Shown one piece after another: positions 43,678 through 53,454 of a DNA stretch of 64,000 bases. Source of the stretch: Pelorhabdus rhamnosifermentans (GTDB taxonomy: Bacteria > Bacillota > Negativicutes > UMGS1260); contig NZ_JAHGVE010000001.1 of the NCBI RefSeq assembly GCF_018835585.1, positions 434,001 to 498,000 on the forward strand, in the 5' to 3' direction. Position numbers and translations under genes: made by a program. The notes below the pieces were generated by a model. It was not told the origin of the DNA, made no database searches, and saw only the letters and a list, made by a program, of their open reading frames with translations. How positions within the stretch are numbered: the stretch's first letter is position 1; each line of letters starts with the position of its first letter.

Positions 43678-45078
43678 ATGAAAGAAAAAGAACTAAACCG
43701 TGGGTTGAAAGCCCGCCACATTGAACTGATTGCTTTAGGTGGAACTATCGGGGTCGGACTCTTTATGGGTTCGGCAAGCACGATTAAGTGGGCGGGTCCT
43801 TCAGTGCTTCTGGCCTATGCGTTAGCAGGTATCGTGATGTTCTTTGTTATGCGCATTATGGGAGAAATGCTTTTCCTCGAACCAGTTACCGGTTCTTTTG
43901 CAACTTATGCCAATAAGTATATTGGTCCTTGGGCGGGCTATCTAACGGCTTGGTGTTATTGGTTTTTATGGGTTACAGTAGGAATGTCAGAGGTTACAGC
44001 TATTGGCATTTACATGCATTATTGGTTCCCTACGCTTCAGGCGTGGATACCGGCATTATTCGGAGTGGCAATCGTGGCGGCGGCTAATTTAGCTTCTGTC
44101 AAGTATTATGGGGAATTCGAATTTTGGTTCGCCCTGATTAAGGTAGCTACCATTGTGGTCATGCTTGTTATTGGGTTCGGAATTATTTTCTTTGGATTTG
44201 GTAATGGGGGTCAACCGATCGGTCTTGGAAACTTGTTTAATAATGGTGGCTTTTTTGCGGGTGGTTGGAAAGGTTTCTTGTTTGCACTTTGTCTGGTAAC
44301 TGCTTCTTATCAAGGCGTAGAACTTGTTGGCATTACTGCCGGTGAGGCCCAAGATCCAAAAAATACCTTACGTAAAGCTATAAAAAATATTATCTGGCGT
44401 ATTTTGATCTTTTACGTCGGTGCTATATTTGTGATTGTCACGATCTATCCTTGGAATCAAGTCGGTCTGCTTGGTAGTCCTTTTGTGTTGACCTTCGCAA
44501 AAGTCGGTATTGCTTCAGCTGCTGGTATTATCAATTTTGTAGTCCTTACTGCAGCAATGTCTGGTTGTAATAGTGGCATTTACAGTGCAGGTCGTATGCT
44601 TTACACGCTGGCTGAAAATGGTCAGGCTCCTAAATTCTTAGGTAAGGTTTCAGAGCAAGGTGTTCCCAGCACTGCGATTCACATTACAATTGCTTGCCTG
44701 CTAGTGGGTGTGTTCCTTAATTATATCTATCCAAATTCAAAATTGTTCGTTTATATTTACAGTGCTAGCATTCTTCCGGGAATGATTCCATGGTTTGTAT
44801 TGTGCATTAGTCAAATTAAATTTAGAAAAAAATGGGGAAGTGAAATGGACACGCATCCATTCAAATCATCGCTATTTCCAATTAGTAACTATATAACAAT
44901 TATCTTTTTATGCTTCGTCCTGGTGGGAATGTGGTTCAATGAAGATACTCAAGTATCCTTGATTGTTGGCGCGGTATTTTGTGCGATCATTACAGTATTT
45001 TATTATGCTCTCGGTATCGGCAAGAAACAGTTGCCAGAACAATTGGATGAGAAACTAAGTACCGTTGACCCGGAATAA
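43678..45078 (+). CDS. Amino acid permease (APC superfamily, AAT family)
   Basis: 466 residues, 12 helices. AAT signature at the start ([20 protein letters not shown] then [15 protein letters not shown]), [20 protein letters not shown], and [20 protein letters not shown]. It imports amino acids with protons. Its position after threonine ammonia-lyase suggests threonine or serine as substrate. The start at 43678 follows AGGAGGGA; an in-frame ATG at 43648 inside the lyase gene does not. Confidence 0.9.
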   Translation: MKEKELNRGLKARHIELIALGGTIGVGLFMGSASTIKWAGPSVLLAYALAGIVMFFVMRIMGEMLFLEPVTGSFATYANKYIGPWAGYLTAWCYWFLWVTVGMSEVTAIGIYMHYWFPTLQAWIPALFGVAIVAAANLASVKYYGEFEFWFALIKVATIVVMLVIGFGIIFFGFGNGGQPIGLGNLFNNGGFFAGGWKGFLFALCLVTASYQGVELVGITAGEAQDPKNTLRKAIKNIIWRILIFYVGAIFVIVTIYPWNQVGLLGSPFVLTFAKVGIASAAGIINFVVLTAAMSGCNSGIYSAGRMLYTLAENGQAPKFLGKVSEQGVPSTAIHITIACLLVGVFLNYIYPNSKLFVYIYSASILPGMIPWFVLCISQIKFRKKWGSEMDTHPFKSSLFPISNYITIIFLCFVLVGMWFNEDTQVSLIVGAVFCAIITVFYYALGIGKKQLPEQLDEKLSTVDPE

Positions 45079-45133
45079 TCGTTTCTGTTCTAAATTATGA
45101 GGGAACTTAAAATTCTTATTAAGGGGACTATTG

Positions 45134-48100
45134 ATGATGAAAAGAAAAATGAAGACGATGGACGGAAACACAGCAGCAGCTCATATCGCTTATGCTTTTA
45201 CAGATGTAGCCGCTATTTTCCCGATTACGCCGTCGTCCAATATGGCAGAAAGCACGGATGAATGGGCAGCTCAAGGCAGAAAAAATATCTTTGGGCAAAC
45301 CGTGCAGGTTGTAGAAATGCAGTCAGAAGGCGGTGCAGCCGGTGCGGTACATGGTTCACTGCAGGCCGGAGCCTTGACAACGACCTATACAGCCTCACAA
45401 GGACTGCTATTAATGATTCCCAATATGTATAAAATTGCCGGAGAACTTTTGCCTGGCGTATTCCATGTTAGTGCCAGAGTCGTGGGTGCCAATGCCATTA
45501 GTATTTTTGGCGATCATTCAGATGTTATGGCCACAAGGCAAACAGGATTTGCCCTTCTGGCCGAAAGCAGTGTTCAGCAAGTCATGGATTTATCCGCTGT
45601 GGCTCATTTGTCCGCAATCAAGGGAAGAGTTCCGTTCCTCAACTTTTTTGATGGCTTCAGGACTTCCCATGAGATACAAAAAATTGAGACACTTGAATAT
45701 GATGAATTAGCGGAATTAGTCGACCAAGATGCCTTGGACGAATTCCGCAGGAGGGGTTTAAACCCGGATCATCCCGTATTACGGGGAACCGTCCAAAATT
45801 CCGATATTCACTTCCAGCAAAGAGAAGTAACCAATCGGTATTACCAAGCTCTTCCCGACATCGTAGAAGGCTATATGAGTGAAATTACCAAGCTTACCGG
45901 CCGGGAATATCATCTCTTCAATTATTACGGGGCGAAAGATGCCGATAGAATGATCATTGCCATGGGTTCCATGTGTGAGGCCATTGAAGAAACGGTTGAT
46001 CACTTAAATGCTCAAGGGGAAAAAGTCGGACTACTCAATGTTCATCTGTACAGACCTTTTTCCATTGAGCACTTCTTTAAATATATTCCTAAAACAGTAA
46101 AAAAGATTGCTGTTTTAGATAGAACCAAAGAAATGGGATCCTTAGCAGAGCCCTTGTATTTGGATGTAAAAACAGCCTTCTATTCTAGCGAGTGGCATCC
46201 CGTCATTGTGGGCGGCCGCTGCGGTGTCGGTGGGAAAGATATTGTTCCCGGACATATTCAAGCCGTTTATGAGAACCTCAAACAAGAGCAGCCCAAAGAT
46301 CATTTTACCGTAGGAATCATCGATGATGTAAATAATACCTCGCTGCCCTTTGGCCAAGATATTGATACCACTCCAGCCGAAACGAAAGCCTGCAAATTCT
46401 GGGGTCTTGGTTCAGATGGAACAGTTGGAGCCAATAAGAGCGCCATCAAAATTATCGGTGATCACACAGACATGTATGCTCAGGCCTATTTTGCCTATGA
46501 TTCCAAAAAATCTGGCGGCGTGACGATCTCCCACCTGCGGTTTGGTAAACAGCCCATTCGATCGCCCTATCTTATCAATAAGGCCGATTTTATCGCCTGT
46601 CACAACCAGTCTTATGTAGATAAATACAATGTATTAGAAGGCTTAAAGCCGGGCGGTAGTTTTCTGCTCAATTGTACATGGAGTGAGCAGGAACTAGAGG
46701 ATAACTTGCCTGCAACTATGAAACGTTACATCTTCGAAAATCATATCAACTTTTACACAATAGACGCCGTAGGTATTGCTCAGAAAATAGGTCTTGGCGG
46801 CAGGATCAATATGATCATGCAATCCGCTTTCTTTAAAATTGCCCAGATTATTCCCGTGGAAGAAGCCACTAACTATCTAAAAGAAGCCGTCGTCAAATCA
46901 TACGGCAAAAAAGGTGAAAAAGTTGTTGCCATGAACAACGCCGCCATTGACACAGGCGTAAATTCCAGCGTGAAAATCCTTATTCCTGATTCATGGAAAA
47001 ATGCCCAACAGCAAGAAGAACCGGCTAAGAAAGTTCCGGAATTCATTAAAAATATTCTCAATCCAGTGAACCGTCAAGAAGGAGATAAGCTGCCTGTAAG
47101 CGCCTTCACTTGCGTAGAAGATGGAACCTTCCCCTTAGGTACAGCAGCTTATGAAAAACGCGGCATCGCCATCAACGTGCCCGAATGGCAAAGTGACAAA
47201 TGCATTCAGTGCAACCAATGTGCCTATGTTTGTCCCCATGCTACCATCCGGCCCGTGCTAGTCAATGAAGAAGAGCTGAAAAATGCACCAGCAGGATTTA
47301 CTGCTAAAACCGCTGTGGGTGCTAAAGATGTAAACTTCAGAATAGCCGTTTCTCCACTTGATTGTACAGGGTGTGGAAATTGTGCCCAAGTTTGTCCGGC
47401 GAAGGAAAAAGCCTTAGTTATGAAACCCCTTGCTACGCAAATTCATCAAGCAGAGCTTTGGGATTATGCGGTGAACTTATCTCACAAAGCGAACCCCATG
47501 AACAAAGAAACAGTGAAAGGCAGTCAATTTGAGCAGCCCCTGCTAGAATTCTCAGGTGCTTGTGCCGGTTGCGGCGAAACTCCCTATGCCAAACTAGTGA
47601 CGCAATTGTTTGGTGATCGAATGATGGTAGCCAATGCGACAGGTTGTTCTTCCGTCTGGGCAGGCAGTGCACCGTCTGTCCCGTATGCAAAAAATTATCA
47701 AGGTCATGGTCCAGCTTGGGGAAATTCTTTATTTGAAGACAACGCGGAGTTTGGCTTAGGAATGTTCTTAGGAGTAAAACAAGTCAGAAATAAATTGGCC
47801 ATGGATATTGAACAAGCTACGCAACGAAACTGCGGAGAAAAATTAAAAGAAGCTTGTGAAGAGTGGTTAGCTCATAAAGATATAGGCCAAGGTACAAGAG
47901 AGCGGGCGGACAAACTCATTGAGGCATTAGAAGAAGTGAAAGGCCAGGATCCGCTTTTAAATGAAATCGATAAAAACAGCGACTTTCTGGTAAAAAGATC
48001 TCAATGGATATTCGGTGGCGACGGCTGGGCTTACGACATTGGATTTGGCGGATTAGACCATGTATTGGCTTCAGGTGAAAACGTGAATGTGTTGGTATTT

Positions 48101-48640
48101 GATACGGAAGTATACTCCAATACGGGCGGGCAGTCTTCGAAGGCTACACCAACAGCGGCCATTGCTAAATTTGCAGCAAGTGGAAAACGTACCAAGAAAA
48201 AAGATCTGGGAATGATAGCCATGAGCTATGGCTATATCTACGTAGCACAAATTGCCATGGGGGCTGACAAGAATCAAACGCTCAAAGCCATTGCGGAGGC
48301 AGAAGCTTATCCGGGACCTTCCTTGATCATTGCTTATGCTCCTTGTATCAATCATGGTCTTAAAACGGGTATGGGTTGCAGCCAACTGGAGGCCAAACGA
48401 GCTGTGGATAGTGGATATTGGGGACTTTATCGGTATAATCCTCAAAGCAAAGAGGCTGGAAAAAATCCTTTTACTATGGATTCGAAAGAACCTACGATGG
48501 AATTTAAGGAATTTCTGATGGGTGAAGTGCGTTACTCGTCACTAAAGAAGCAATTTCCCACTATGGCTGAGGCTTTATTTGAAAAAACCGAACAGGATGC
48601 CAAGGAAAGGCTGGAAAAGTACAAGCTCTTGGCGGATTAG
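45134..48640 (+). CDS. nifJ: Pyruvate:ferredoxin (flavodoxin) oxidoreductase
   Basis: 1168 residues, a single-chain PFOR. Domain order: pyrimidine-binding N domain (MKTMDGNTAAAHIAYAFTDV, IFPITPSSNMAE), the CoA/transketolase-like domain, a gamma domain, an insert with two [4Fe-4S] motifs (CIQCNQCAYVCPHA and CTGCGNCAQVCP), then the TPP domain (CAGCGETPYAKL, GGDGWAYDIGFGGLDHVLAS). It oxidises pyruvate (and 2-oxobutyrate in many anaerobes) to acyl-CoA, CO2 and reduced ferredoxin. ATG 45134 follows AAGGGGA. Downstream of the threonine genes, it is the natural next step. Confidence 0.95.
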   Translation: MMKRKMKTMDGNTAAAHIAYAFTDVAAIFPITPSSNMAESTDEWAAQGRKNIFGQTVQVVEMQSEGGAAGAVHGSLQAGALTTTYTASQGLLLMIPNMYKIAGELLPGVFHVSARVVGANAISIFGDHSDVMATRQTGFALLAESSVQQVMDLSAVAHLSAIKGRVPFLNFFDGFRTSHEIQKIETLEYDELAELVDQDALDEFRRRGLNPDHPVLRGTVQNSDIHFQQREVTNRYYQALPDIVEGYMSEITKLTGREYHLFNYYGAKDADRMIIAMGSMCEAIEETVDHLNAQGEKVGLLNVHLYRPFSIEHFFKYIPKTVKKIAVLDRTKEMGSLAEPLYLDVKTAFYSSEWHPVIVGGRCGVGGKDIVPGHIQAVYENLKQEQPKDHFTVGIIDDVNNTSLPFGQDIDTTPAETKACKFWGLGSDGTVGANKSAIKIIGDHTDMYAQAYFAYDSKKSGGVTISHLRFGKQPIRSPYLINKADFIACHNQSYVDKYNVLEGLKPGGSFLLNCTWSEQELEDNLPATMKRYIFENHINFYTIDAVGIAQKIGLGGRINMIMQSAFFKIAQIIPVEEATNYLKEAVVKSYGKKGEKVVAMNNAAIDTGVNSSVKILIPDSWKNAQQQEEPAKKVPEFIKNILNPVNRQEGDKLPVSAFTCVEDGTFPLGTAAYEKRGIAINVPEWQSDKCIQCNQCAYVCPHATIRPVLVNEEELKNAPAGFTAKTAVGAKDVNFRIAVSPLDCTGCGNCAQVCPAKEKALVMKPLATQIHQAELWDYAVNLSHKANPMNKETVKGSQFEQPLLEFSGACAGCGETPYAKLVTQLFGDRMMVANATGCSSVWAGSAPSVPYAKNYQGHGPAWGNSLFEDNAEFGLGMFLGVKQVRNKLAMDIEQATQRNCGEKLKEACEEWLAHKDIGQGTRERADKLIEALEEVKGQDPLLNEIDKNSDFLVKRSQWIFGGDGWAYDIGFGGLDHVLASGENVNVLVFDTEVYSNTGGQSSKATPTAAIAKFAASGKRTKKKDLGMIAMSYGYIYVAQIAMGADKNQTLKAIAEAEAYPGPSLIIAYAPCINHGLKTGMGCSQLEAKRAVDSGYWGLYRYNPQSKEAGKNPFTMDSKEPTMEFKEFLMGEVRYSSLKKQFPTMAEALFEKTEQDAKERLEKYKLLAD

Positions 48641-48690
48641 TAATGTTGTAGATCAGATGTTTAGTTATTAACAGTTATATCGCTTTATAA

Positions 48691-48738
48691 AAAGAACAGG
48701 TAACTACTTTCGTTAGTAGTCAATCTGTTCTTTTTTTG
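48691..48738. terminator. Terminator of the PFOR gene
   Basis: AAAGAACAGGTAACTAC, loop, GTTAGTAGTCAATCTGTTCTTTTTTT. The rest of 48739-48880 holds nothing recognisable. Confidence 0.8.
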
Positions 48739-48886
48739 AACAAAGATTATCATATATTGTCGAGAAATGTATGGCTTGTACCTCAAGCATCGGGGAACGG
48801 AAGGCATCAACGGAAGTTACAGTAAGCGGACTTATGTCGATAGGAGTATAGTATGTTGATGAACTTATTCGTGGTTTTCTTTTGAC

Positions 48887-48915
48887 TTGACAGCAAGTTC
48901 ACGTTAGTATAGGGA
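48887..48915 (+). promoter_or_regulatory. Weak sigma-70-type promoter of the activator gene
   Basis: TTGACA at 48887-48892, then TATAGG (15-base spacer) or TAGGGA (17). The -10 match is poor. Confidence 0.45.
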
Positions 48916-48996
48916 TAATAGTAAATTCTGCTCGCATTTTTGCTGAAAAGATAAACTGATGGATGTTACATCTACTAGATTTAGAGGTGATTAATT

Positions 48997-50895
48997 GTGA
49001 ATGCCAAGATTTTATTTGTAGCACCATTCGCGGGGTTAGCCAAATTGGCACAAGAAGTTGTAGTCGAGCGATTTTCGGATTCGGCACATTTTATTCATGT
49101 AGTCAAAGGCGATTTGCAAGAATGTATGGCTATTGTTAAGCAAGCTGTGGAAGATGGGGCTGAAGTGATCGTGAGTCGTGGTGGGACAGCCACATTAATT
49201 GAACAGAATGTGAATATCCCCATTGTGCATATCCAGGTTACGGTGATGGATGTTTTACGCGCCTTAAAGCAAAGTGGTGACTATCCTGAAAAAATTGGCA
49301 TTGCAGGTTTTGAAAATGTGATTTATGGTTGTGAAGATCTGGCGACATTGCTTGGCATTACTTTCGTAGAAATCGTTTTACAAAATGAAGCGGAGGCACA
49401 GGAAAAAATTGCTTTGGCAGCGCAAAATGGCGTGGAACTTATCGTTGGAGATGCAATATCAACGAAACTAGCAGTACGTGCGGGTGTAAAGGGTGCTTTG
49501 ATTCAATCGGGTAAAGATGCGATTTATAAAGCGATCAATGAGGCGAAATTGATTGCACGGATTCGGCGTGAAGAACAAGAAAAATCGGAATTGTTGCGTA
49601 CCGTCATTGATGCATCCGCCGAAGGCATTGTTGCTACAGATATGGATGATAACATTACTATTTTTAATCCTATGGCGGAAAAAATTTTTCAAGTATCCCA
49701 CTTAGAAGCGATCGGTAATCAGCTGAAAACCGTCATTCCACAATTTTCTTGGTCAGAAGAGGAGGATTCCGCCGAAAAAGTGGCTGATGTACGGCGCATT
49801 GGTGATAAGACACTGATGATTAAACAGAGTCGTATTAAAGTGAAAAATGAAAATATTGGTATTATTTACGATTTCCAGAATGTTTCACAGTTGCAACAAT
49901 TAGAGCAAAACGTTCGTAAAAAGCTGCATGCCAAAGGCCTGGTGGCTCATATAAAAATGGACGATATTGTCGGCTTGTCCTCCGCTTGTTTGGCATTTAA
50001 ACGCAAGGCGACAAAGTATGCATTAACGCAATCTACGATTTTAATTACGGGAGAATCAGGTACAGGAAAAGAAATGTTGGCACAAAGTATTCACAATGTG
50101 AGTAGGCGAGCGAGTGGTCCTTTTGTTGCCGTAAATTGTGCAGCTTTGCCGGAAAATTTGCTTGAAAGTGAATTGTTTGGTTATGAAGGAGGTGCCTTTA
50201 CTGGAGCTAAAAAAGGAGGTCGTCAAGGGTTGTTTGAACTGGCCCATGGGGGTACGCTTTTTTTAGATGAAATTGGTGAAATGCCTTTAGCTTTGCAGCC
50301 GAGAATATTGCGTGTATTGCAGGAAAAAGCCATCATGCATTTAGGCGGTGATAGTGTTATTCCGATTGATGTGCGTATTATTGCTGCAACCAACCGCAAT
50401 TTAAACAATTTAATCGAAGAGAAAAAATTTCGTCAAGATCTTTATTATCGGCTTAATATTTTGCGTATTCATATCCCGTCCTTACATGAAAGGGTAGAAG
50501 ATATTCCACTGCTTGCCAAGGAAATGATGAAAAAAATGAAGCATATTAATACGAAAATTACGGGGCTCAATTTGGAAGCACGGGAACATTTAAAGCAGTG
50601 TAACTGGCCGGGTAATATTCGGCAATTGGCAAATACGATGGAACGAGCTATGCTTTTAAGTAATGGTCCGATGATTACCAAGCGCAATATTATTGAAGCC
50701 TATGATGCAGAAGGTGAATCATTAGGAGAAAGACTTAGAGAAAAAAGTAAAGCCCAAGATAGTTTAGCTAAGGTGGAACATGAGACATTGTTGCGTGTAT
50801 TGCTTGAAGAAGAATATAATTACAGTCGCGCTGCTGCCAGACTTGGTATTCATCGCACCACATTATGGCGGAAATTAAATGCTAAGCAAACATAA
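48997..50895 (+). CDS. Sigma-54-dependent activator with PrpR N-terminal sensor domain
   Basis: 632 residues: a PrpR_N ligand domain (about 5-180), a PAS domain ([20 protein letters not shown]), the AAA+ domain with Walker A GESGTGKE, the sigma-54-contact loop GGAFTGAKK, Walker [13 protein letters not shown] and the R-finger region, then a Fis-type HTH ([20 protein letters not shown] as [11 protein letters not shown]...). PrpR_N activators control organic-acid catabolism in response to a pathway intermediate. GTG start with GAGGTGA. Its predicted target promoter, TTGGCA...TTGCA, lies 100 bases after its stop. Confidence 0.92.
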   Translation: MNAKILFVAPFAGLAKLAQEVVVERFSDSAHFIHVVKGDLQECMAIVKQAVEDGAEVIVSRGGTATLIEQNVNIPIVHIQVTVMDVLRALKQSGDYPEKIGIAGFENVIYGCEDLATLLGITFVEIVLQNEAEAQEKIALAAQNGVELIVGDAISTKLAVRAGVKGALIQSGKDAIYKAINEAKLIARIRREEQEKSELLRTVIDASAEGIVATDMDDNITIFNPMAEKIFQVSHLEAIGNQLKTVIPQFSWSEEEDSAEKVADVRRIGDKTLMIKQSRIKVKNENIGIIYDFQNVSQLQQLEQNVRKKLHAKGLVAHIKMDDIVGLSSACLAFKRKATKYALTQSTILITGESGTGKEMLAQSIHNVSRRASGPFVAVNCAALPENLLESELFGYEGGAFTGAKKGGRQGLFELAHGGTLFLDEIGEMPLALQPRILRVLQEKAIMHLGGDSVIPIDVRIIAATNRNLNNLIEEKKFRQDLYYRLNILRIHIPSLHERVEDIPLLAKEMMKKMKHINTKITGLNLEAREHLKQCNWPGNIRQLANTMERAMLLSNGPMITKRNIIEAYDAEGESLGERLREKSKAQDSLAKVEHETLLRVLLEEEYNYSRAAARLGIHRTTLWRKLNAKQT

Positions 50896-50910
50896 ACATA
50901 AATTCGCTTC

Positions 50911-50924
50911 GTTGCATATTGCAC
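50911..50924. promoter_or_regulatory. Upstream activator site, copy 1
   Basis: GTTGCATATTGCAC: a TTGCA-based dyad 75-90 bases before the sigma-54 promoter, similar to the neighbouring perfect palindrome. Confidence 0.6.
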
Positions 50925-50925
50925 T

Positions 50926-50957
50926 AAATACGTTGCATTATGCAACGTATTTTTTTT
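50926..50957. promoter_or_regulatory. Upstream activator site, copy 2, overlapping a terminator
   Basis: A perfect 13-base-arm palindrome around T50939 (core ACGTTGCATTATGCAACGT) followed by a T-run to 50957. The dyad shares GTTGCAT with copy 1 and is a good enhancer; the arms plus T-run also make an intrinsic terminator for the activator gene. One sequence seems to do both jobs. Confidence 0.65.
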
Positions 50958-50997
50958 GTAAGAAGAAAAAAACACGACATTTCTAAGAAAATACCTG

Positions 50998-51014
50998 TTG
51001 GCATGAAAATTGCA
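50998..51014 (+). promoter_or_regulatory. Sigma-54 (-24/-12) promoter of the acid-sugar operon
   Basis: TTGGCATGAAAATTGCA: GG and GC ten bases apart, near-consensus, 40 bases before the first gene and directly after the gene of a sigma-54 activator. Confidence 0.88.
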
Positions 51015-51053
51015 ATAATATATTTGCGGTGAAGTAGCGGGAAGGTGGTAGAA

Positions 51054-52367
51054 ATGTTCAAACTAGCAGTTATTGCAGATGATTTAACAGGTGCAAATGA
51101 TACAGCCGTACAATTTGCGAAACATAATATAAGAAGTCGTGTGAGAATTGATTTCGATCAACAGAAACTATTGCAAGAAACTGCGGATGTTATTGTGATA
51201 GATACGGATAGTCGAAATAGTTCACAAACAGAAGCTTACGATAAAGTGAAAAACGTTTGTAAAGTCTTGCAAAATAGTGGTGTGAAAAATATCTACAAAA
51301 AGGTTGATTCGACGCTTAGAGGAAATCTTGGCGCTGAAATTGATGCGGCAGCAGGAATCTTTCAACCCGAAGTGGTTGTGGTAGCACCTGCCTTTCCTAG
51401 TAATAAGCGAGTCACGGTGGGCGGCTATCATTTGCTAGATAATCTGCCAATTCAATTAACTGAAATTGCTCATGCGCCAAAGACTCCTGTTAATGAATCG
51501 CGTATAGTAGAGCTATTGCGTAAACAAACGGCTGCTAAAATGGGGGTGATTTCGCTCACTACGGTGATGGCCGGAGTAGACGCAGTACAACAAGCTATTA
51601 AGCGTTGTTTAGCACGGGGTGAAACGTGGATTGTTTTTGATGCAGTATTGGATGAGCATTTAAGAGTGATTGTTCAGGCTACGAAGGACTATGATAAAGT
51701 TCTGTGGGTAGGGTCGGCAGGAATGGCAGAGCAGTTACCTGATTTTTATCAATGGTCAACTAAAACTAAAAACGGAATCAATTCGAGGCCAGGGGCCGTC
51801 CTGGTGGTTGCCGGTAGTGTGAGTAAAGTGACTCAAAGCCAGATTAGTAGAGCACTGAATTTACCCAATGTTAAATTGATTAAAATGGACGTAACCAACC
51901 TTATTCGGAAGAAAAAGCTAGAAATAGCACGGTGCATCAAGCAAGCAAAGGTGCTCCTTAAGCAGGAAAAGGATATTTTAATTGCTAGCGCGGTCAATGA
52001 TCGTGATGTTGCTGATGCAGTCAGGGCAGGAAAAAAGCATGGACTGAGCAGTACTGAAGTCAGTGAGCAAACAGCAGTTGCCTTAGGTAATATTGTCGCT
52101 GCTTTATCAGACGAGTCTTTGGCTGGTATGGTGCTTACTGGTGGTGATACAGCCATTCATGTTTGCCGATCCTTAGAGGCTGAAGCCATAGAAGTGTTAG
52201 AAGAAGTGACTGTTGGGATTCCCCTCTGCCAATTGATCGGTGGTCGTTGCAATGGTTTGCCAGTGATAACAAAGGCGGGTGCTTTTGGTAATGAAGATTC
52301 ATTTGTTTTATCCATACAGGCTATGCGAAAAACGGATGTACCAAAACAAGTTAACCTTTTAAGATAA
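51054..52367 (+). CDS. Four-carbon acid sugar kinase (DUF1537 family)
   Basis: About 437 residues. The N-terminal domain opens with KLAVIADDLTGANDTAVQFA and contains KKVDSTLRGNLGAEIDAA; the C-terminal nucleotide-binding domain has VVAGSVSKVTQSQI and LVLTGGDTAIH. DUF1537 proteins were shown to be ATP kinases of D-threonate, D-erythronate and related acids. It heads the operon next to PdxA2, the usual partner. Start at 51054 with GGAAGGTGG; the GTG at 51045 overlaps that site. Confidence 0.92.
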   Translation: MFKLAVIADDLTGANDTAVQFAKHNIRSRVRIDFDQQKLLQETADVIVIDTDSRNSSQTEAYDKVKNVCKVLQNSGVKNIYKKVDSTLRGNLGAEIDAAAGIFQPEVVVVAPAFPSNKRVTVGGYHLLDNLPIQLTEIAHAPKTPVNESRIVELLRKQTAAKMGVISLTTVMAGVDAVQQAIKRCLARGETWIVFDAVLDEHLRVIVQATKDYDKVLWVGSAGMAEQLPDFYQWSTKTKNGINSRPGAVLVVAGSVSKVTQSQISRALNLPNVKLIKMDVTNLIRKKKLEIARCIKQAKVLLKQEKDILIASAVNDRDVADAVRAGKKHGLSSTEVSEQTAVALGNIVAALSDESLAGMVLTGGDTAIHVCRSLEAEAIEVLEEVTVGIPLCQLIGGRCNGLPVITKAGAFGNEDSFVLSIQAMRKTDVPKQVNLLR

Positions 52368-52392
52368 CTGCTTAGTATAAGGAGGAATAGAG

Positions 52393-53391
52393 ATGAAACC
52401 GATATTAGGAATTACCATGGGCGATGCCGCGGGAATTGGCCCGGAGATTATTGTGAAAGCCTTGGTAGACAAAGAATTATATAAACTTGCAAGACCTGTG
52501 GTTTTTGGTGATAAAAAAATTATGGAACGGGCGATCAAAATTGTAGGCGCCGACTTAAAATGCCAAGCTGTTTCAGCGCCGAATTTAGCTGGAAATGATT
52601 TTGGGAGAATAGATATTGTTGACTTAGATAATTTACCCGTTGATTTGCCTTTTGCAGCGGTAGATGCCAGAGCTGGTAAAGCTGCTTACGAATATATTGA
52701 AAAGGCTGTTGGCTGTGCACTTAAAAATGAAATTCAGGCCATTGTTACGGCCCCGCTAAATAAAGAGGCATTAAATCTTGGTGGACATCATTATCCGGGG
52801 CATACGGAAATACTGGGGACATTGTCTGGGCAAAAAGATTATTCCATGATGCTTGTGAGTGGCCCACTAAAAGTGATTCATGTGACAACACATGTACCCT
52901 TAAGAAAAGCTTGTGACATGATTAAAAAAGACCGTGTGTTTCGCGTCATTAAATTAGCGGATGAAGCTGTAAAAATGATGGGAATCCCAAATCCCCGTAT
53001 TGCAGTTGCCGGACTGAATCCGCATTCAGGTGAACACGGTTTGTTTGGCGCTGAAGAAGAGCTGGAAATTGTACCGGCTATTGATGCCGCAAAAGCCCTA
53101 GGAATGAATGTTAGTGGACCTGTCCCGCCTGATACAGTATTTCATCAAGCAGCAAACAAAAAAGAATTCGATATTGTCGTGGTTATGTATCATGATCAGG
53201 GTCATATTCCCATCAAAGTGTTAGGTTTTGAAACGGGAGTCAATGTAACCGTTGGATTACCGTTCATTAGAACTTCAGTGGATCATGGTACGGCATTTAA
53301 TATTGCCGGGCAAGGGATTGCAGACAGTCAAAGTATGATAGAATCCTTGTTACTTGGTGCCCAGATGGCAAAGGTAAAAATTGCGCAGTAA
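52393..53391 (+). CDS. PdxA2-type 4-phospho-acid-sugar dehydrogenase
   Basis: 332 residues, PdxA fold: GITMGDAAGIGPEIIVKALV, metal/substrate His in PGHTEILGTLSG, VAGLNPHSGEHGLFGAEE, and VVMYHDQGHIPIKVLGFETG. In DUF1537 clusters this paralogue oxidises the 4-phospho acid (threonate/erythronate) to a 3-oxo compound that decarboxylates to dihydroxyacetone phosphate. Vitamin B6 synthesis is unlikely from the context (no pdxJ nearby). AAGGAGG precedes the ATG. Confidence 0.92.
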   Translation: MKPILGITMGDAAGIGPEIIVKALVDKELYKLARPVVFGDKKIMERAIKIVGADLKCQAVSAPNLAGNDFGRIDIVDLDNLPVDLPFAAVDARAGKAAYEYIEKAVGCALKNEIQAIVTAPLNKEALNLGGHHYPGHTEILGTLSGQKDYSMMLVSGPLKVIHVTTHVPLRKACDMIKKDRVFRVIKLADEAVKMMGIPNPRIAVAGLNPHSGEHGLFGAEEELEIVPAIDAAKALGMNVSGPVPPDTVFHQAANKKEFDIVVVMYHDQGHIPIKVLGFETGVNVTVGLPFIRTSVDHGTAFNIAGQGIADSQSMIESLLLGAQMAKVKIAQ

Positions 53392-53454
53392 TATTGCGCG
53401 TTTTTATAAATTGAAATTTTGTAATATTTTAACTAGACTGAAAGGATGATTATG

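Noticed and set aside
52393-53391. PdxA for vitamin B6 synthesis
   Set aside because: Placed next to a DUF1537 kinase and behind a sigma-54 promoter, as for the catabolic PdxA2 paralogue.
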